Assembly (NCBI GenBank): GCA_005406025.1
Contig: BGZK01000875.1
Span: 1-64,000 of the forward strand
Direction of reading: 5' to 3'
Source: Eumeta japonica
Lineage: Eukaryota; Arthropoda; Insecta; Lepidoptera; Psychidae
Length of the DNA stretch: 64,000 nt
This document shows positions 12,665 through 23,459 of the stretch, piece after piece. Below the pieces are notes generated by a model, which was not told the DNA's origin, did not search any database, and was given only the letters and a program-made list of their open reading frames with translations. A program made the position numbers and the translations under genes. Position 1 is the stretch's first letter. Every line of letters starts with the position of its first letter.

Positions 12665-13184
12665 TAAAAAAAAAACCGGCCAAGTGCGAGTCGGACTCGC
12701 GCACCGAGGGTTCCGTGCAAATCTGTAGGTATACTAGTAAAAGTTCACCCATCACGACAATCGAGTCGTAGTTATGATATTTTTATTGCAAAATGAAATC
12801 CATAACATTACAATGTGGAAAGCTGGAGGAGTGTAAATTTAAAAAAAAGTCTCTTTATCGTTTCAGTAATCCTTTATTTTATATTAACATATATCATTTA
12901 TTTTATAATATAAATAAAATAGCTATACTAGCCTTGCAGCAGTCTTGCAAAAGTTCTTTTATCATTTATTTACAAAGTTTTTTAGTCACTACTTAGGTAA
13001 ATCTGGTTTAAAAATACTAATTAAGTATTAAATTTGAAACAGATCTGTAGATGGTGACTGAAAAAGGTATTTTGAACATTAGAGTTCCAAAAAAAAAGTT
13101 ATCTATATTTTTACTACTTCTTGTAGTGCTAGTATTTATTAACGGAAACATGTTTATGGATGAAAAATATGTGGGAGTTCCATT

Positions 13185-13484
13185 TTAGGGATTCATTCTA
13201 AAATTGATATTGAAGTCTCCCACAACAATCAAACTAGAACATGAAGTATACCTATTGAGGTTGCTGCCGTATATATTTATGCATTCTATTGCAACATTAA
13301 TTTGACATTGTGGTGACCTATATACAGTTATCACTCTGACATTAAACACTTCAAAATACAAGCATTCATAATGGCCGTTTGCAGCACCTGGGTTATTTAA
13401 ATAATATCTTTTACATGATCCATCTGTCACGGCATCCTTAAGATTGTGACGTACATACGCGCTACAATCTTGTCCCCTCCCCAT
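13185..13484 (-). pseudogene. APE-type endonuclease fragment of a non-LTR retrotransposon
   Basis: A 99-codon open frame has features of the apurinic/apyrimidinic-like endonuclease that starts LINE ORF2 proteins. There is a glycine/arginine-rich start, then ECLYFEVFNVRVITVYRSPQ, where retrotransposons usually have an IYRPP-type motif. It ends in SLIVVGDFNINF, which matches the GDFN motif of this fold. The fragment stops just after GDFN, so the catalytic C-terminal SDH region and the whole reverse transcriptase are missing. Endonuclease-bearing Helitron relatives use a similar domain, so parentage is not certain. It is non-functional as it stands. Confidence 0.6.
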
Positions 13485-13569
13485 ACACAGAGATAAGTCG
13501 CGGTCAATGCGGTAACTACAATTATGTACATAGTTTTTTTTTCACAGCTTAAAGGCAATTAAGTTAGTT

Positions 13570-14220
13570 ATTAAGTGTTTGATCTAAATTTCAACTTGAT
13601 ACATCTACGGGTTCATGAAGAAAAAGGTAATAAGTTTATAATCATGAAAAAAAAATTTAAGGTTTTCTGAATTTTTCCTTTATATATGTTATAAAACGTT
13701 GCTACATGCCAAATTTCAATATTATAGGTTGACTGGAAGTGCCCTTTAGGTTTTGATTTTTTTGCGAGTTTCAAAATATGCGGCTTAAATTGCTGTTACT
13801 TTTGATTGCGTTAACACAGAAGTTTGATTTTGTTACAACTTAGAGGTATTATAAACCTGAGTATTTGACATGAATTTCAATGTAATAAATACCTCTAAGT
13901 GTTCATGAGGAAAGGTGTAGTAAGTTCAAAATTATTAAAAATATTTTTATTATATGATGTAACTAAAAAATTTATGGTTTTCGCAATGTTTCCTTTATCT
14001 GTGCTATAAGACGTTGCTTCGTACCAAATTTCAAGATTCTGAATTCACGGGATGTACCCTGTAGGTTTTGATTCCCTTGCGCGTGTCGAAAATTTGCGAC
14101 ATAAAAGAGTGTATCTTTTGATTGCGTTGACTTAAAAGTTTGATTTTTTTACATCTCTAAGGGACAGCACACCTGAGTATTTGATATGAATTTCAGCTTA
14201 CACCTCCAAGTGTCCCTGAG
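13570..14220. repeat. imperfect ~300-bp tandem repeat
   Basis: Matching blocks recur about 290-310 bp apart. Examples are the pair TACATGCCAAATTTCAATATT and TCGTACCAAATTTCAAGATT (quoted in part), TTTTGATTGCGTTAACACAG versus TTTTGATTGCGTTGACTTAA, and CCTGAGTATTTGACATGAA versus CCTGAGTATTTGATATGAA. The third unit is partial. The array lies inside the composite GGTTCCGT-family repeat. Confidence 0.6.
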
Positions 14221-14325
14221 AAAAAGGGTCTTGACAGATAGACGGACAGGCAGACAACAAAGTGATCCTATAAGGGTTCCGTTTTTCCTTTTTGAGGTAC
14301 GGAACCGTAAAAAGAAAAAATGTAC

Positions 14326-14670
14326 ATATCGATGTTTTCATTTTCTAATTGTGTACAGTTTATTCTTAAATGATTATTTTTTTATTATTACAATTAATTG
14401 ATGTTTACTAGATTAACAGTCGTATTAATTAATAATTGCTAGTTTTAATGAAATTATATACATTTACCGATACTTACAATCGAAAACTGAGGTTAATTTG
14501 AAATAACCTAAAAAAAATACTATAATAATGCCCCCGTGTTGGATGTATTAGAAAAAAAGATATAATTACTTAATTTTGTTAGAAATTCACTGGAATTAAT
14601 ATAAATCCTTTTGTTTTTTGCCTATCAGTTTATTATTGAAATATTATTTTTCATGTCAATACTGAGTTTC
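14326..14670. other. non-coding, nothing recognised
   Basis: AT-rich spacer between the composite repeat and the 37-bp satellite. Confidence 0.5.
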
Positions 14671-14927
14671 AGAAATAAATAAGGCGCGTAAAAGAAAAAG
14701 GTGACTTAGAAATAAATATGACGCGAAACAGAAGAATGTGACTTAGAAATAAATATGGCGCGTAACAGAAGAATGTGACTTAGAAATAAATATGGCGCGT
14801 AACAGAAGAATGTGACTTAGAAATAAATATGGCGCGTAACAGAAGAATGTGACTTAGAAATAAATATGGCGCGTAACAGAAGAATGTGACTTAGAAATAA
14901 ATATGGCGCGTAACAGAAGAACGTGAC
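14671..14927 (+). repeat. 37-bp tandem repeat, seven units
   Basis: The word AGAAATAAAT recurs exactly every 37 bp at 14671, 14708, 14745, 14782, 14819, 14856 and 14893. The later units are nearly identical (ATATGGCGCGTAACAGAAGA plus ATGTGACTT). The first two are diverged (AAGGCGCG, ATGACGCG), consistent with expansion from the right side. Each unit contains a short ATG frame (MARNRRM, stop), which is probably meaningless. Confidence 0.95.
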
Positions 14928-14974
14928 GACGAAAATTTCTCTTACACGTCGATGAAAAAGTTGCACTTCAAAAA

Positions 14975-15112
14975 ATGAAATACAGCGTTCAATCAGTCCC
15001 TGGTAAGTTTGGTCACAGCGACGTTACGTCAGGCCGAATTCGAGGACGGCGACGGATAACGCACCGCGGTGATTTCGGATGTGAACTGAGCACGGACTTA
15101 GAAATGTATTAA
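14975..15112 (+). CDS. small GC-rich open frame or first exon, unknown
   Basis: An ATG in an AAAAATGAAA context opens a 45-codon frame starting MKYSVQSVPGKFGHSDVTSG, then an arginine-rich stretch (RIRGRRR), ending at TAA. A strong splice donor, CTG|GTAAGT, falls after codon 9, so only the first nine codons might be coding. The segment is much more GC-rich than its surroundings and lies 48 bp after the 37-bp satellite. I recognise no family. It could be a transposon relic, a small peptide or a first exon. Confidence 0.2.
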   Translation: MKYSVQSVPGKFGHSDVTSGRIRGRRRITHRGDFGCELSTDLEMY

Positions 15113-15596
15113 TTACTCCACGCTTTCGCTCGTTAATAAAACGGTTGTCGTGTGCGTGTGTCATCTACGAACACCACGTATGGAATATATTTATTATAAT
15201 ATTAGTTCTCATCGCTATTAACGCGAACGAAAGTGTTTGATTTCGTATTCATATCGATTTGTTCTCCCGTTGTAAAGACCGACCACGCCCAGCGTTTGAA
15301 TTTATAACGAGATATTATGAATATAAGCCGACCTTTAGGAATGAAAAGTTTTTTAATGCACATAATTAGAAAACTTACCCAAGCTTTTATTGGATTTTGA
15401 AGTTTTCTAATGTTTGAAAAATATTGAATAGGTATTTAAGGCTGAGTAGGATATGTCGTAATAGAAAACAATGTGTACGCAACTTCATGGTAATACAAAA
15501 TTTGCAATGTATCTTAATCTTTATCAACAAATAAATGTTGTCTTGTGTTAGTTATTGAAAAAAGCATCCTCTGAATATGCCTATGTAAAATATGTT
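15113..15596. other. non-coding, nothing recognised
   Basis: No gene or repeat recognised. Confidence 0.5.
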
Positions 15597-16230
15597 CACA
15601 TTAACATATATATAATAAATAAGCATCAATGTATGTTTGTCCTTTACGCGTGCCTAATTCATTCAATCTATTATGGTGAAACGTTGTAAGCAATGTTTAT
15701 TAAAAAAGGGACTTTGTCTCCGGTTTTATCTGCATATTTGTAATACGAAACTGAATCAATGAACCAATACTAAAAATTCTTTCTCTAATTGATATTTATA
15801 CTATTCTTGAGTAAATTAGGCTGCTAAAATTTACCCTTGAACTTATGTTCCTAAAATAATTTTGATGATCTTTTAATTCATAGAAAGTTATTTAATCTCC
15901 GAGTCACATAAATTATATTTTATTTTGTTATTAACACTTGTCCCCGGCTTCGTTCAAATCGGAATTGTGACCGGTAGTGGAATTGGAATTGAAAGCGGGA
16001 CGAAGAGCAGAATCAAAAACGGGACCGAGAGGGAAATAAAGAACGAGACTAGAGTTGAAAACATGTCTGGGGACTGGATCAGAATCGAAAGTGTGACTGG
16101 GACCGGAATAAAAAACGAGACCGGAATCGCAATTGACATCGATCGATAGAAAAGAAGAAAAAAAAATCATTCTACGTCCGTGCTAGCCACCCACAAGAAA
16201 GAGCGGAACAACGTTTGCAGCGCCAGCTAG
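15597..16230 (+). mobile_element. non-autonomous Helitron, purine-rich family, copy 2
   Basis: A plausible 5' end, TCACATTAACATATATATAA, is followed by GTATGTTTGTCC. The purine-rich array of ~18-bp units (GGGACCGGAAT type) spans about 15955-16145. The 3' end is GCGCCAGCTAG at 16230, followed by host T. Flanking T rather than A at the 5' side makes that limit uncertain. Open frames in the array on both strands (up to 79 codons) are artefacts of low-complexity sequence. Confidence 0.55.
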
Positions 16231-17267
16231 TAGACAATAAAATGACCCCATTTCATTTTTATGATATGATAATGTAAACATGGTAACAATATGATGACCC
16301 AGACAATACATCACCCATCCATCTTTGCTAAGTAACTGTTACGGTTGTTAAAAATGACTTAAGAATTGCATAAGTAGCATAAAAAAAAAATACTTTCTTC
16401 GCGATGCTCAAACAAAGTGTAGGCAATTAGACGAGAACAATAGGTCGGGGATTTAAAATTCATGGATTTAAATTTGCATAAATAAATACGTTGTCTTTTC
16501 TTGCAGTCCGGTAACGAATTTCTAAAAAAAAATATTTTCCGTTCCATGCTCCACTCTACTTCCGAGTTTTTTGTCTCGATCATTACCCGTGCAATTAACG
16601 TTTATCGCCTAGTTTCAAAATGCCAATTTCTGTATAGAAGATAAACGTAGTCACGAGCGCGTAATTTCTTGGCAAAATATCATATAGACGTCTGCGAACG
16701 TATTCATACGAATAATGAAGCGATTGATGATACCTGATGATGATGATGATACAAAAGTACCATCACGAAGACAGCACATGAATATTGTCGTCGTCGGAGG
16801 ACCTTCAGAGCTGAGCGTTGTTCCTCTGAGGTGGGACAAGCGAACACGAGCCTAAGGCAGCAAACTTGGCGGGTTCACAAATTGCAGCTTCTGGATGATT
16901 CTCGATCACGAGGAAGGAGTTATGCTTTGAAGCGAGCTCTCGCCGCCAGGGCATTGGTAAATAGAAAAAGTGGTTTGCTATTTCTACCATTTTAATTAGT
17001 TTAAATAACTCATCTTGATTCGTGTTTGAATATTCTTTAGCCATCTGTACTGTGACTTTACGAAGCTTGTATCGTAAAGTGATACAAACTACATAATTAC
17101 AATTTCAAAATTTTTAGGGCGTATTAGTTCAATACGATTTTTTACGGAAGTCATTGTGAAATAAAATCTATAAATATATCAAGTTATCTAATTAAAAAAA
17201 CTAAAATTGGTCAGGAATAAGAAATAATAAAAGTGTTATTATTTGAAAATATAATACGAAAAAAATT
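16231..17267. other. non-coding, nothing recognised
   Basis: Mostly unremarkable. 16650-17040 is GC-richer with two overlapping minus-strand open frames, and a short GAT repeat lies at 16735-16752. No family was recognised. Confidence 0.45.
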
Positions 17268-17309
17268 CTGATTGTTTTTAAAAAAAAATATTTTTTCAAA
17301 AACAATCAG
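17268..17309. repeat. inverted repeat (hairpin)
   Basis: Arms CTGATTGTTTTT and AAAAACAATCAG enclose an A/T-only loop. The structure lies 33 bp before a Helitron 5' end. Confidence 0.8.
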
Positions 17310-17342
17310 ACCATATCTTTTTGATCAAAGATTCTTTAATCA

Positions 17343-18655
17343 TCTATACTAATGTTATAAATGAGGAAGTTTGGATAGATGTTTTTGTTGCTCAATCACG
17401 CCGGAATAGCTGTACATAATAATCTATATCTGTGCCAATTGTGGATGACATTGACACAGATACAGATTATAGTTTAGAATAGCACAAGCTATTTTTCATC
17501 CCAGAAAAATGTACAAGACCCGTGGGATAGATTTGTTTTTGTTTTTCAAATAGCAAGGGATTGACATGATTTTCTGCATGGTGGTAATTAAAAAGTCAGA
17601 GAATGTCGTAGGCTGCTTTTTAGTCTGGAAAAAGGCACGGTTCCTATGGGATAGTATAATAATTGTATCCTGCAGGAACCGTGTGTTTAAAAGTGTTCCG
17701 TGAAAGTTCGATAAATAGCCTTTAAGCACGTTATCGTCATGAAGGCTTGACCATTCTACGCGGTAACGGAAATAAATCTTAAAAGTTTAAGTGTGTGCAT
17801 AATTTGGTTTTTATTGGAGTCACGGGAGGCTGAATTTTGTATGAAACTTTTTACGGAGCGAAGTAAGACTTTGAAAAGTGGTGAGATATATTTTTAACGA
17901 TTATTTTGTGGTAACAGAGTCGGTAATGTATAAAAATAAGTGTGTATTTTGTTGTTTTTTGCGTGCTTGAACCATTCATACAATTACACGGGCGATATAT
18001 TGTATTCATGAGTAGGAAGATTTCTGAAAAAAAGACACAAGCATTCTTATCTGACGTTGTCTGCGTATTTTTATTTTTGAACCGCACAACTAAAGCAATG
18101 CCAAACAATTACTACACCAATAAGAAACTCCTAGAGTAAAATAGACTATTAGCATATGGCTTCATTTGCATATTGGTGTTATTGCAGATTGTAAAAAAAT
18201 ATTTCACTTATAGAAAGCGACACCATCTCCAAGTAATGTATAAAAAAATATTTTGGTTCTAGAATTTTCCCCGGTTTCGTCCAAATGGAACTCTAACCGG
18301 TGACGGAATCGAAATAGCAAACGGGACGAAGCGCATGATCGAGAGTCGAGACTGGGGAGGGTTCGAAGTAGACAACGGGACCAAGAACGTAATCGACCGT
18401 GGGACCAAAATTGAAATCAAGAACGTGACCGGAAGCGAATTAAAGCGGAAGAGAGCGGGACCGGGGTCGAAAGCGGGATCAGAACCTACTCAAATCAAGA
18501 GCCAGTTCAAAATCAAGAGTGATACTAATTGGTATTGCGAAGAGGGCCCAAGACAGGAATCGAGATGGCATAGCGCTCAGAATCATGATTAATTATCGTA
18601 ATCGGTCGAAGGAATTCATTCCGTCTGTGCGGGCGCAGCCGTGCGCGGTAGCTAG
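17343..18655 (+). mobile_element. non-autonomous Helitron, purine-rich family, copy 3
   Basis: The 5' end, TCTATACTAATGTTATAAAT at 17343, is preceded by host A. It is followed by TGCTCAATCACGCCGGAATA, a head typical of lepidopteran Helitrons as I recall them. The purine-rich array runs 18300-18500. The 3' end passes through GCGGGCGCAGCCGTGCGCGG, which can form a hairpin, to TAGCTAG at 18655, followed by host T. An A/T flank pair is what Helitron insertion predicts. The middle (17760-18230) may be unrelated sequence, so one continuous element is inferred. Confidence 0.6.
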
Positions 18656-19182
18656 TAATAAATAATAATTAAATATTCGCATTCCTCATCCCAAAGCACC
18701 TTAAAACTTTGAGAGACCTTAGAATTCTTAATCAGTTAAGAAGATAGAGATGAACCTTTATATAAAACCAATATCATAGATAAGTAGAATGAAGAGTCAT
18801 ATATATAAACATGTGTTTGTCACTGAAACATATTGCATCCGTTCGTCCTCGCTTGTCTCACAGTTGACCATTAACTTGATCGATCCACGGAGGTCATCAT
18901 GTCTCTTTTGTGTCTGCTATGAATAAGAACTGGGTCAACTTTTAGAAATCAAAATGGTATGAATAAATATTTCACTTCAATTGATGCAGGCATTCATTAA
19001 TTATTTAACTCGGAATGAGACGTCCCTTTCATTAGTCCGTAAAATAATTCATACGTAAGAAAACTTCTTAATATTTTAAGTTTACCCCCTCTTTTCTCGT
19101 GAATGAAATTGTGTTCGTGCTCTAATTGTACGTGCCTATATTTGAAGTTTCCGTAAGGGTTGTTAAATATGTTTCGGATGTA
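18656..19182. other. non-coding, nothing recognised
   Basis: AT-rich DNA with no supported feature. Confidence 0.5.
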
Positions 19183-19219
19183 ATACGTTTGTATTTAATG
19201 ACATTAAATACAAACGTAT
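19183..19219. repeat. perfect 18-bp palindrome with 1-base loop
   Basis: Arms ATACGTTTGTATTTAATG and CATTAAATACAAACGTAT are separated by a single A. It abuts the next LINE relic. Confidence 0.95.
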
Positions 19220-19224
19220 AAACG

Positions 19225-19350
19225 TACGCAGAGACTGGATTTTCACATGAACACGATCTTTGCATATCTCTCTTGCTTCGCTCTATCCATCAATTTTTAC
19301 ATGCAAGTTCGTCGGTTTCAAGTGCTTAATATTTGGCCCTTTACTACCCG
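19225..19350 (-). pseudogene. LINE C-terminal tail relic
   Basis: The minus strand reads GQILST, stop, NRRTCM, stop, KLMD and then, after a frameshift, a decayed SEAREI...VSAY segment. This is the same C-terminal tail as at 6178-6520 and 24146-24290. Homology ends abruptly on its upstream side at the ILKK/GQI position (plus-strand TTTGGCCCTTTA). Confidence 0.6.
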
Positions 19351-20843
19351 TTACTCGCCCACTTCACTGGGCGTAAATTAACATTTGGCATTTTTTTTTG
19401 TGTTTTAAACGTGTCCGTGGTTTTGTTTGCGTGTGCATATAATGGAATTCCTTAATTTGTAACTTTTTCTTTTCTTTATGTATATTCAGGGATAATTTTG
19501 TCAATTGCGGACCGATTTCGAAAATTTTTTCCATTTAAATAGGTATACTCTCGAGGTGGTCCCAAAGTCACCTAGTCAGAGCCTGATGACGAAATCCCAG
19601 GAAAATCGAGGAAAACTCTCAAAAACTATAAGCACGTATAGTGTGTTTGGGCTCATTTCTTTAGTTGTTTAAATTTTTGCGGAAGATAGTTATCATATCA
19701 CACTGCTGAGCTGAAGATGGAAGCCACAGCACTCCTTAACCGTTAGACCTAGGAGTGCGATTGCGATGCGAGGAGGATAATACGATTTTTTGCCAGAACA
19801 GCTTAAAATTTCAATAGCTATTAGTAAAAGCTAGTATACATAGAATTAAAATTAATTACATATTAATCTACCAACATATTTTCATTGATTTATATAATTT
19901 CAACGTGACCACCGTAAAAGGAACACATCAGAGATAACACTAGAATTAGGATGAATTAAATTAATCTGATCTGTACTGTTGAATTGTAGAACATTTACAT
20001 AACAAAGAATAAGTATAATTTATGCGGTTTGTACAAGAATAATTTGGTAGTTGCACTAACCACCAATTAAGAATGTAAAAAATCTGGAATGATTACCAAT
20101 GGACAATAAATTAGGGATAGGAACTTGTTTTCCGCTCGCTCAGTACAAATGTAAAGGTGACGCCTGGCCAATTTTATTAACCATGGCCTAATCTACTTCT
20201 AATGTAGCTAAATGAAATATGAAGTTATTTGTACTTGATAACTGGAAAATGCGAAAATAAATTAAAAAAAAAAATAAAATTCGCCTTCAAAAACCTATTT
20301 AAATAATTTTTAAATAGACTTCAAAAATAACTAATCATTTGTCTTTGGAGTCCGTTCCAGCTAAAGATAAATCAGACACAGTTGTGTTCTTTAGAAGAAG
20401 ATCTCTTTTTGATTCAATATTAAACGTTTTATATTTATGTTTATATGTTATGTGTTCTTTTGCCTTGCTTTAAGGCGGAAGGCGGCTTATATTTTTTTTA
20501 ATTTCTATTTTTAATTTATTCCGTTTTTTTTATTTACATATTTATTTAAGTTTTTATTTTTAATATTAGCTGTTCACACTGTCAAATCTGATCCGGATCA
20601 CGGTCCTGTAATCTGTGTCAATTCTGATTCCATGTCAGGTACGTCCCGGTTTTTATATTTCAATCATGGTTTTGATGTCAATCTTAGTTCTTCCTCAACC
20701 ATGGATGATAGTGATAACAGATTACCATTTTTACTAGTATTAATATTTTTTTTACATAAAAGGTAATCTTGTTATATAATATTATGTAATATAAATATAT
20801 AAATGACAAACATCCATAAAAACATACTTTTATTATATAAAAC
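19351..20843. other. non-coding, possible old repeats
   Basis: 19550-19780 (with CACCTAGTCAGAGCCTGATG and CACTGCTGAGCTGAAGATGG) resembles an interspersed lepidopteran repeat I have seen but cannot name. An A/T-rich inverted repeat, CTATTTAAA...TTTAAATAG, lies near 20297-20319. No gene is seen. Confidence 0.35.
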
Positions 20844-20886
20844 ATCGGTTGAAGATGTTTATAGTTTATAAACATCTTCAACCGAT
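20844..20886. repeat. perfect 20-bp palindrome with 3-base loop
   Basis: Arms ATCGGTTGAAGATGTTTATA and TATAAACATCTTCAACCGAT are separated by GTT. The transcript would be a 43-nt perfect hairpin. Confidence 0.97.
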
Positions 20887-22360
20887 TCTATATCGAATGG
20901 TCAAGGTCCCATACCAATACTCTCAGTAAATTTTACGTGATGCCTGGACAAAATAAAACATTTTCACTACATATATATAGATTACAAGTGACAAGGATAT
21001 CGGATAGAGTTAAAGGCGTCAATTTATTTTTGTGTAAAACCACATTAATTGTAAAATATAAAAATATTCCTATCCTAAAATATAAAAAAAAAATGGTTTC
21101 CTATCTGTGTTTTTAATATGACCTGTTTTGCAATTTACTATTATATTCACTTAAAACTTTATCTCCTCTTATTTGTTTTCGTTACTTAACAAATGCAAAG
21201 TACAAAAAAAAACCAGTTAAGCCAGAGCCTTTTGTGATGTTTCGCACACATCGATAACGTGTGAATGAAAACTAAAGGCTTTGCTTACTCACTTTTGTGG
21301 GACTAATTCGTATTTCGTATGGGAACACTAGACAAGCACAAACGATTTCGTTAGACCCACTTAAAACTCTGTATTGAACCATTTTCCACTTCTTTCCGTT
21401 GCATTGTACGGCGACCCTTTCTGGCCAAGTTTCTTTTCATGAAATTTGCCGACGCGCAACCGGCAACCGCCGACTCTATACGCTTCTCGGAATGTTAAAC
21501 TTCTCGTATTCGATGCGTTTGGAATTGCAAATGAAACGATTTTTTTTTTAAATCAAAAACGTCGCTCGTCCGTGTTTTCATTTATTTGATTTGGCGTTGC
21601 TCGTAAGAAATTCCAGGACCAGACTAGAGTCCGTTACAAAGGATTTCGTTATAAAGTTTTCATTTTTTTTATCTGTACGTTATTAATTCTTTACGCAATC
21701 GCCCGGGAGGTTGTGGCACTATAAAGAACCAAGGTTAAAATAATACAGGCTTTTATTCTTTCTCGGTATTCGATCACGACCGTCTGGGCCTTTTGGGCGA
21801 AGTGCATTAAGCACTATCATTGTGCTATATTCGTTTAAGAGGTAACCGGTGCACATTTGTGTTATATAAAAAAAAATAACCGGTTTGAAGGCGAGCTTTG
21901 TCTGCTGTTAAGAAATCACTAAAAAGGATTACATGTTAAGTGTACCTACTTTTTCGTTGCTCATGATCCAAAAATATATTTAGAAGTGGTAGCACTTGTG
22001 ACTGCCGACTTTGGAAAATCTAGAATTCTTGGCTGTTTGAAACTCGAATTAAATAATTTTCAAATTTTTGACAATTTACGTAAATATTATTATCGCTATT
22101 TGATAATAATTTCGGATTAAAATATTAGTATGTATTAAGATAGAGAAGGCATAACATTTTTATCATTTAATGAGTGCTTAATTTTTTACGAATCGATTAA
22201 TGTGAGTTTTGAGAAGCATAAAATGTTTATATTTCTCAAAAATAAGACTTAAAAATAATCAACCGATATATATCTATAGCAAACACAGCTTGACTAACAA
22301 TACATATGGAATTTATGAATCGTATAAAAGCGTTTCATTAGGATTTGAACTTAAAAAAAA
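20887..22360. other. non-coding, nothing recognised
   Basis: AT-rich with a slightly GC-richer patch at 21400-21500. No supported gene or repeat. Confidence 0.5.
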
Positions 22361-22485
22361 AATTGGTTGCCTGTAAAGTCGGTACACGGGCGAAAGTTTT
22401 ACGTGACAACGACTTTGAGTGGTAAAATCATTTTAATGTGAATATTCATTCGTATAGTAGGAAGAAGGATGAAATAATAGTAACA

Positions 22486-22544
22486 ATTTAAAACATTTAT
22501 TTATACAAAGAATTATATTTAAAACATTAATTTATACAAAGAAT
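22486..22544. repeat. 29-bp direct duplication
   Basis: TTTAAAACATTTATTTATAC is followed 29 bp later by TTTAAAACATTAATTTATAC; both continue AAAGAAT. It lies inside the unclassified element, copy 1. Confidence 0.85.
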
Positions 22545-22732
22545 CTCGCACTGAATTTCATATTAACAAAATTTTATTTTTACCTTTACACAACATACGT
22601 ATTTATATACAAATATAACTACCTTCACATTATCACTACACAATCGTTTTACAATTAACTGGCAACGTGTAAACTTGTATGCAGGCGCCTAAGCGAAATA
22701 GAAGCGCAAGACATGAACCGGTGTGTATGCCT

Positions 22733-22895
22733 ATCTCTCTCTCTCTCTCTGCTCTGTCTCTCTCGATCTTAAGCGGGCTAACTGTGCTCGAGTGGAAAGG
22801 ACGCGTGCCTTTCACTTTTTATGTCTGTCTCTCTCGCTCTTAGGCGGGCTAACTATGCCCGAGTGGAAGGGACGCGTGCCTCTCACTCGCTCTCA
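22733..22895 (+). repeat. CT microsatellite and 71-bp direct duplication
   Basis: A (TC)n tract at 22733-22750 leads into two diverged copies of a GC-rich unit, GCGGGCTAACTGTGCTCGAG at 22773 and GCGGGCTAACTATGCCCGAG at 22844. The spacing is 71 bp. The small plus-strand frame across it is incidental. Confidence 0.8.
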
Positions 22896-22986
22896 TTGTG
22901 AGCGCATAACGTGAGCGGAACGTAACGCAGTTTCTTGAAGTGTCACCCGGCAAACCAATTTATAAGACGTTGTCACGTCAAAAATT

Positions 22987-23459
22987 TTCTTCTTTTATTA
23001 ATAATATTAATCATAGTTAACAAATACGAAAAATGTTTTTGGTAGTTTTTCCGATTTCATTACATACTCTATTAGTATAATTAGCATTGAAGGTGTCACA
23101 AGTTATTAAATATTTAACACATTAAAATTTACTTACGGGCGTTATCGAAAGTCTCAAACAAAAGTTAAAAGTATGACAAGGTGAACTAGTATATGATTAC
23201 GCCGAAAAATTTTATGTTTGCACTGATGCTATATAAAGTGATTGCACTGAAAATGTGATTCTAAACATTTCAAAGAATATGTGGCCTTATCGGGACGTAA
23301 TAAGAATCAAAATATGTTTTATTCATCACTTTTTTTTTTAATTCGTGTCCGCCAGCGCCGAAAAGGCTGTTATAATATGTATGGTAATTAATACATACTT
23401 CGATCACTGTATACAATAAAAGATTTGTGTAGTGATCAGTCATTATTAATATTATATTA
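22987..23459. other. non-coding, nothing recognised
   Basis: AT-rich spacer with no supported feature. Confidence 0.5.

Larger units (their letters stand above)
12665..14325 (-). mobile_element. long composite repeat of the GGTTCCGT family
   Basis: On the plus strand the left end is AAAAACCGGCCAAGTGCGAG, followed by a GAGGGTTCCGTG block. The right end is GTGATCCTATAAGGGTTCCG, followed by TTTTTGAGGTACGGAACCG. On the minus strand these read as the TTTTTACGGTTCCGTACC start and TTGGCCGGTTTTTT end of this repeat family. Inside are two and a partial third copy of an imperfect unit of about 300 bp (near 13570, 13860 and 14165), and a LINE endonuclease fragment at 13185-13484. It probably formed by nested insertion and internal duplication. 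Confidence 0.55.
22361..22986 (+). mobile_element. unclassified element with asymmetric inverted ends, copy 1
   Basis: The left end is TTGGTTGCCTGTAAAGTCGG, then CGAAAGTTTTACGTGACAACG. The right end is TTTATAAGACGTTGTCACGT, then CAAAAAT. TTTTACGTGAYAACGTC at the left and GACGTYGTCACGTCAAAA at the right are imperfect inverted repeats. The left end carries about 35 extra bases outside that motif. Internal duplications make this copy longer (626 bp) than those at 24511 and 33929. No transposase is encoded. Confidence 0.65.

Noticed and set aside
14671..14927. CRISPR-like regular array
   Set aside because: The 37-bp units are head-to-tail with no spacers, and the genome is eukaryotic.
15925..16170. 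Acidic/basic repeat-protein frames on both strands
   Set aside because: They are produced by the 18-bp purine-rich array of a Helitron-type repeat. Equivalent frames appear at 3641, 18335 and 49287.
22723..22914. 63-codon frame across the CT tract
   Set aside because: It lies inside the unclassified mobile element and consists of a microsatellite and a 71-bp duplication.
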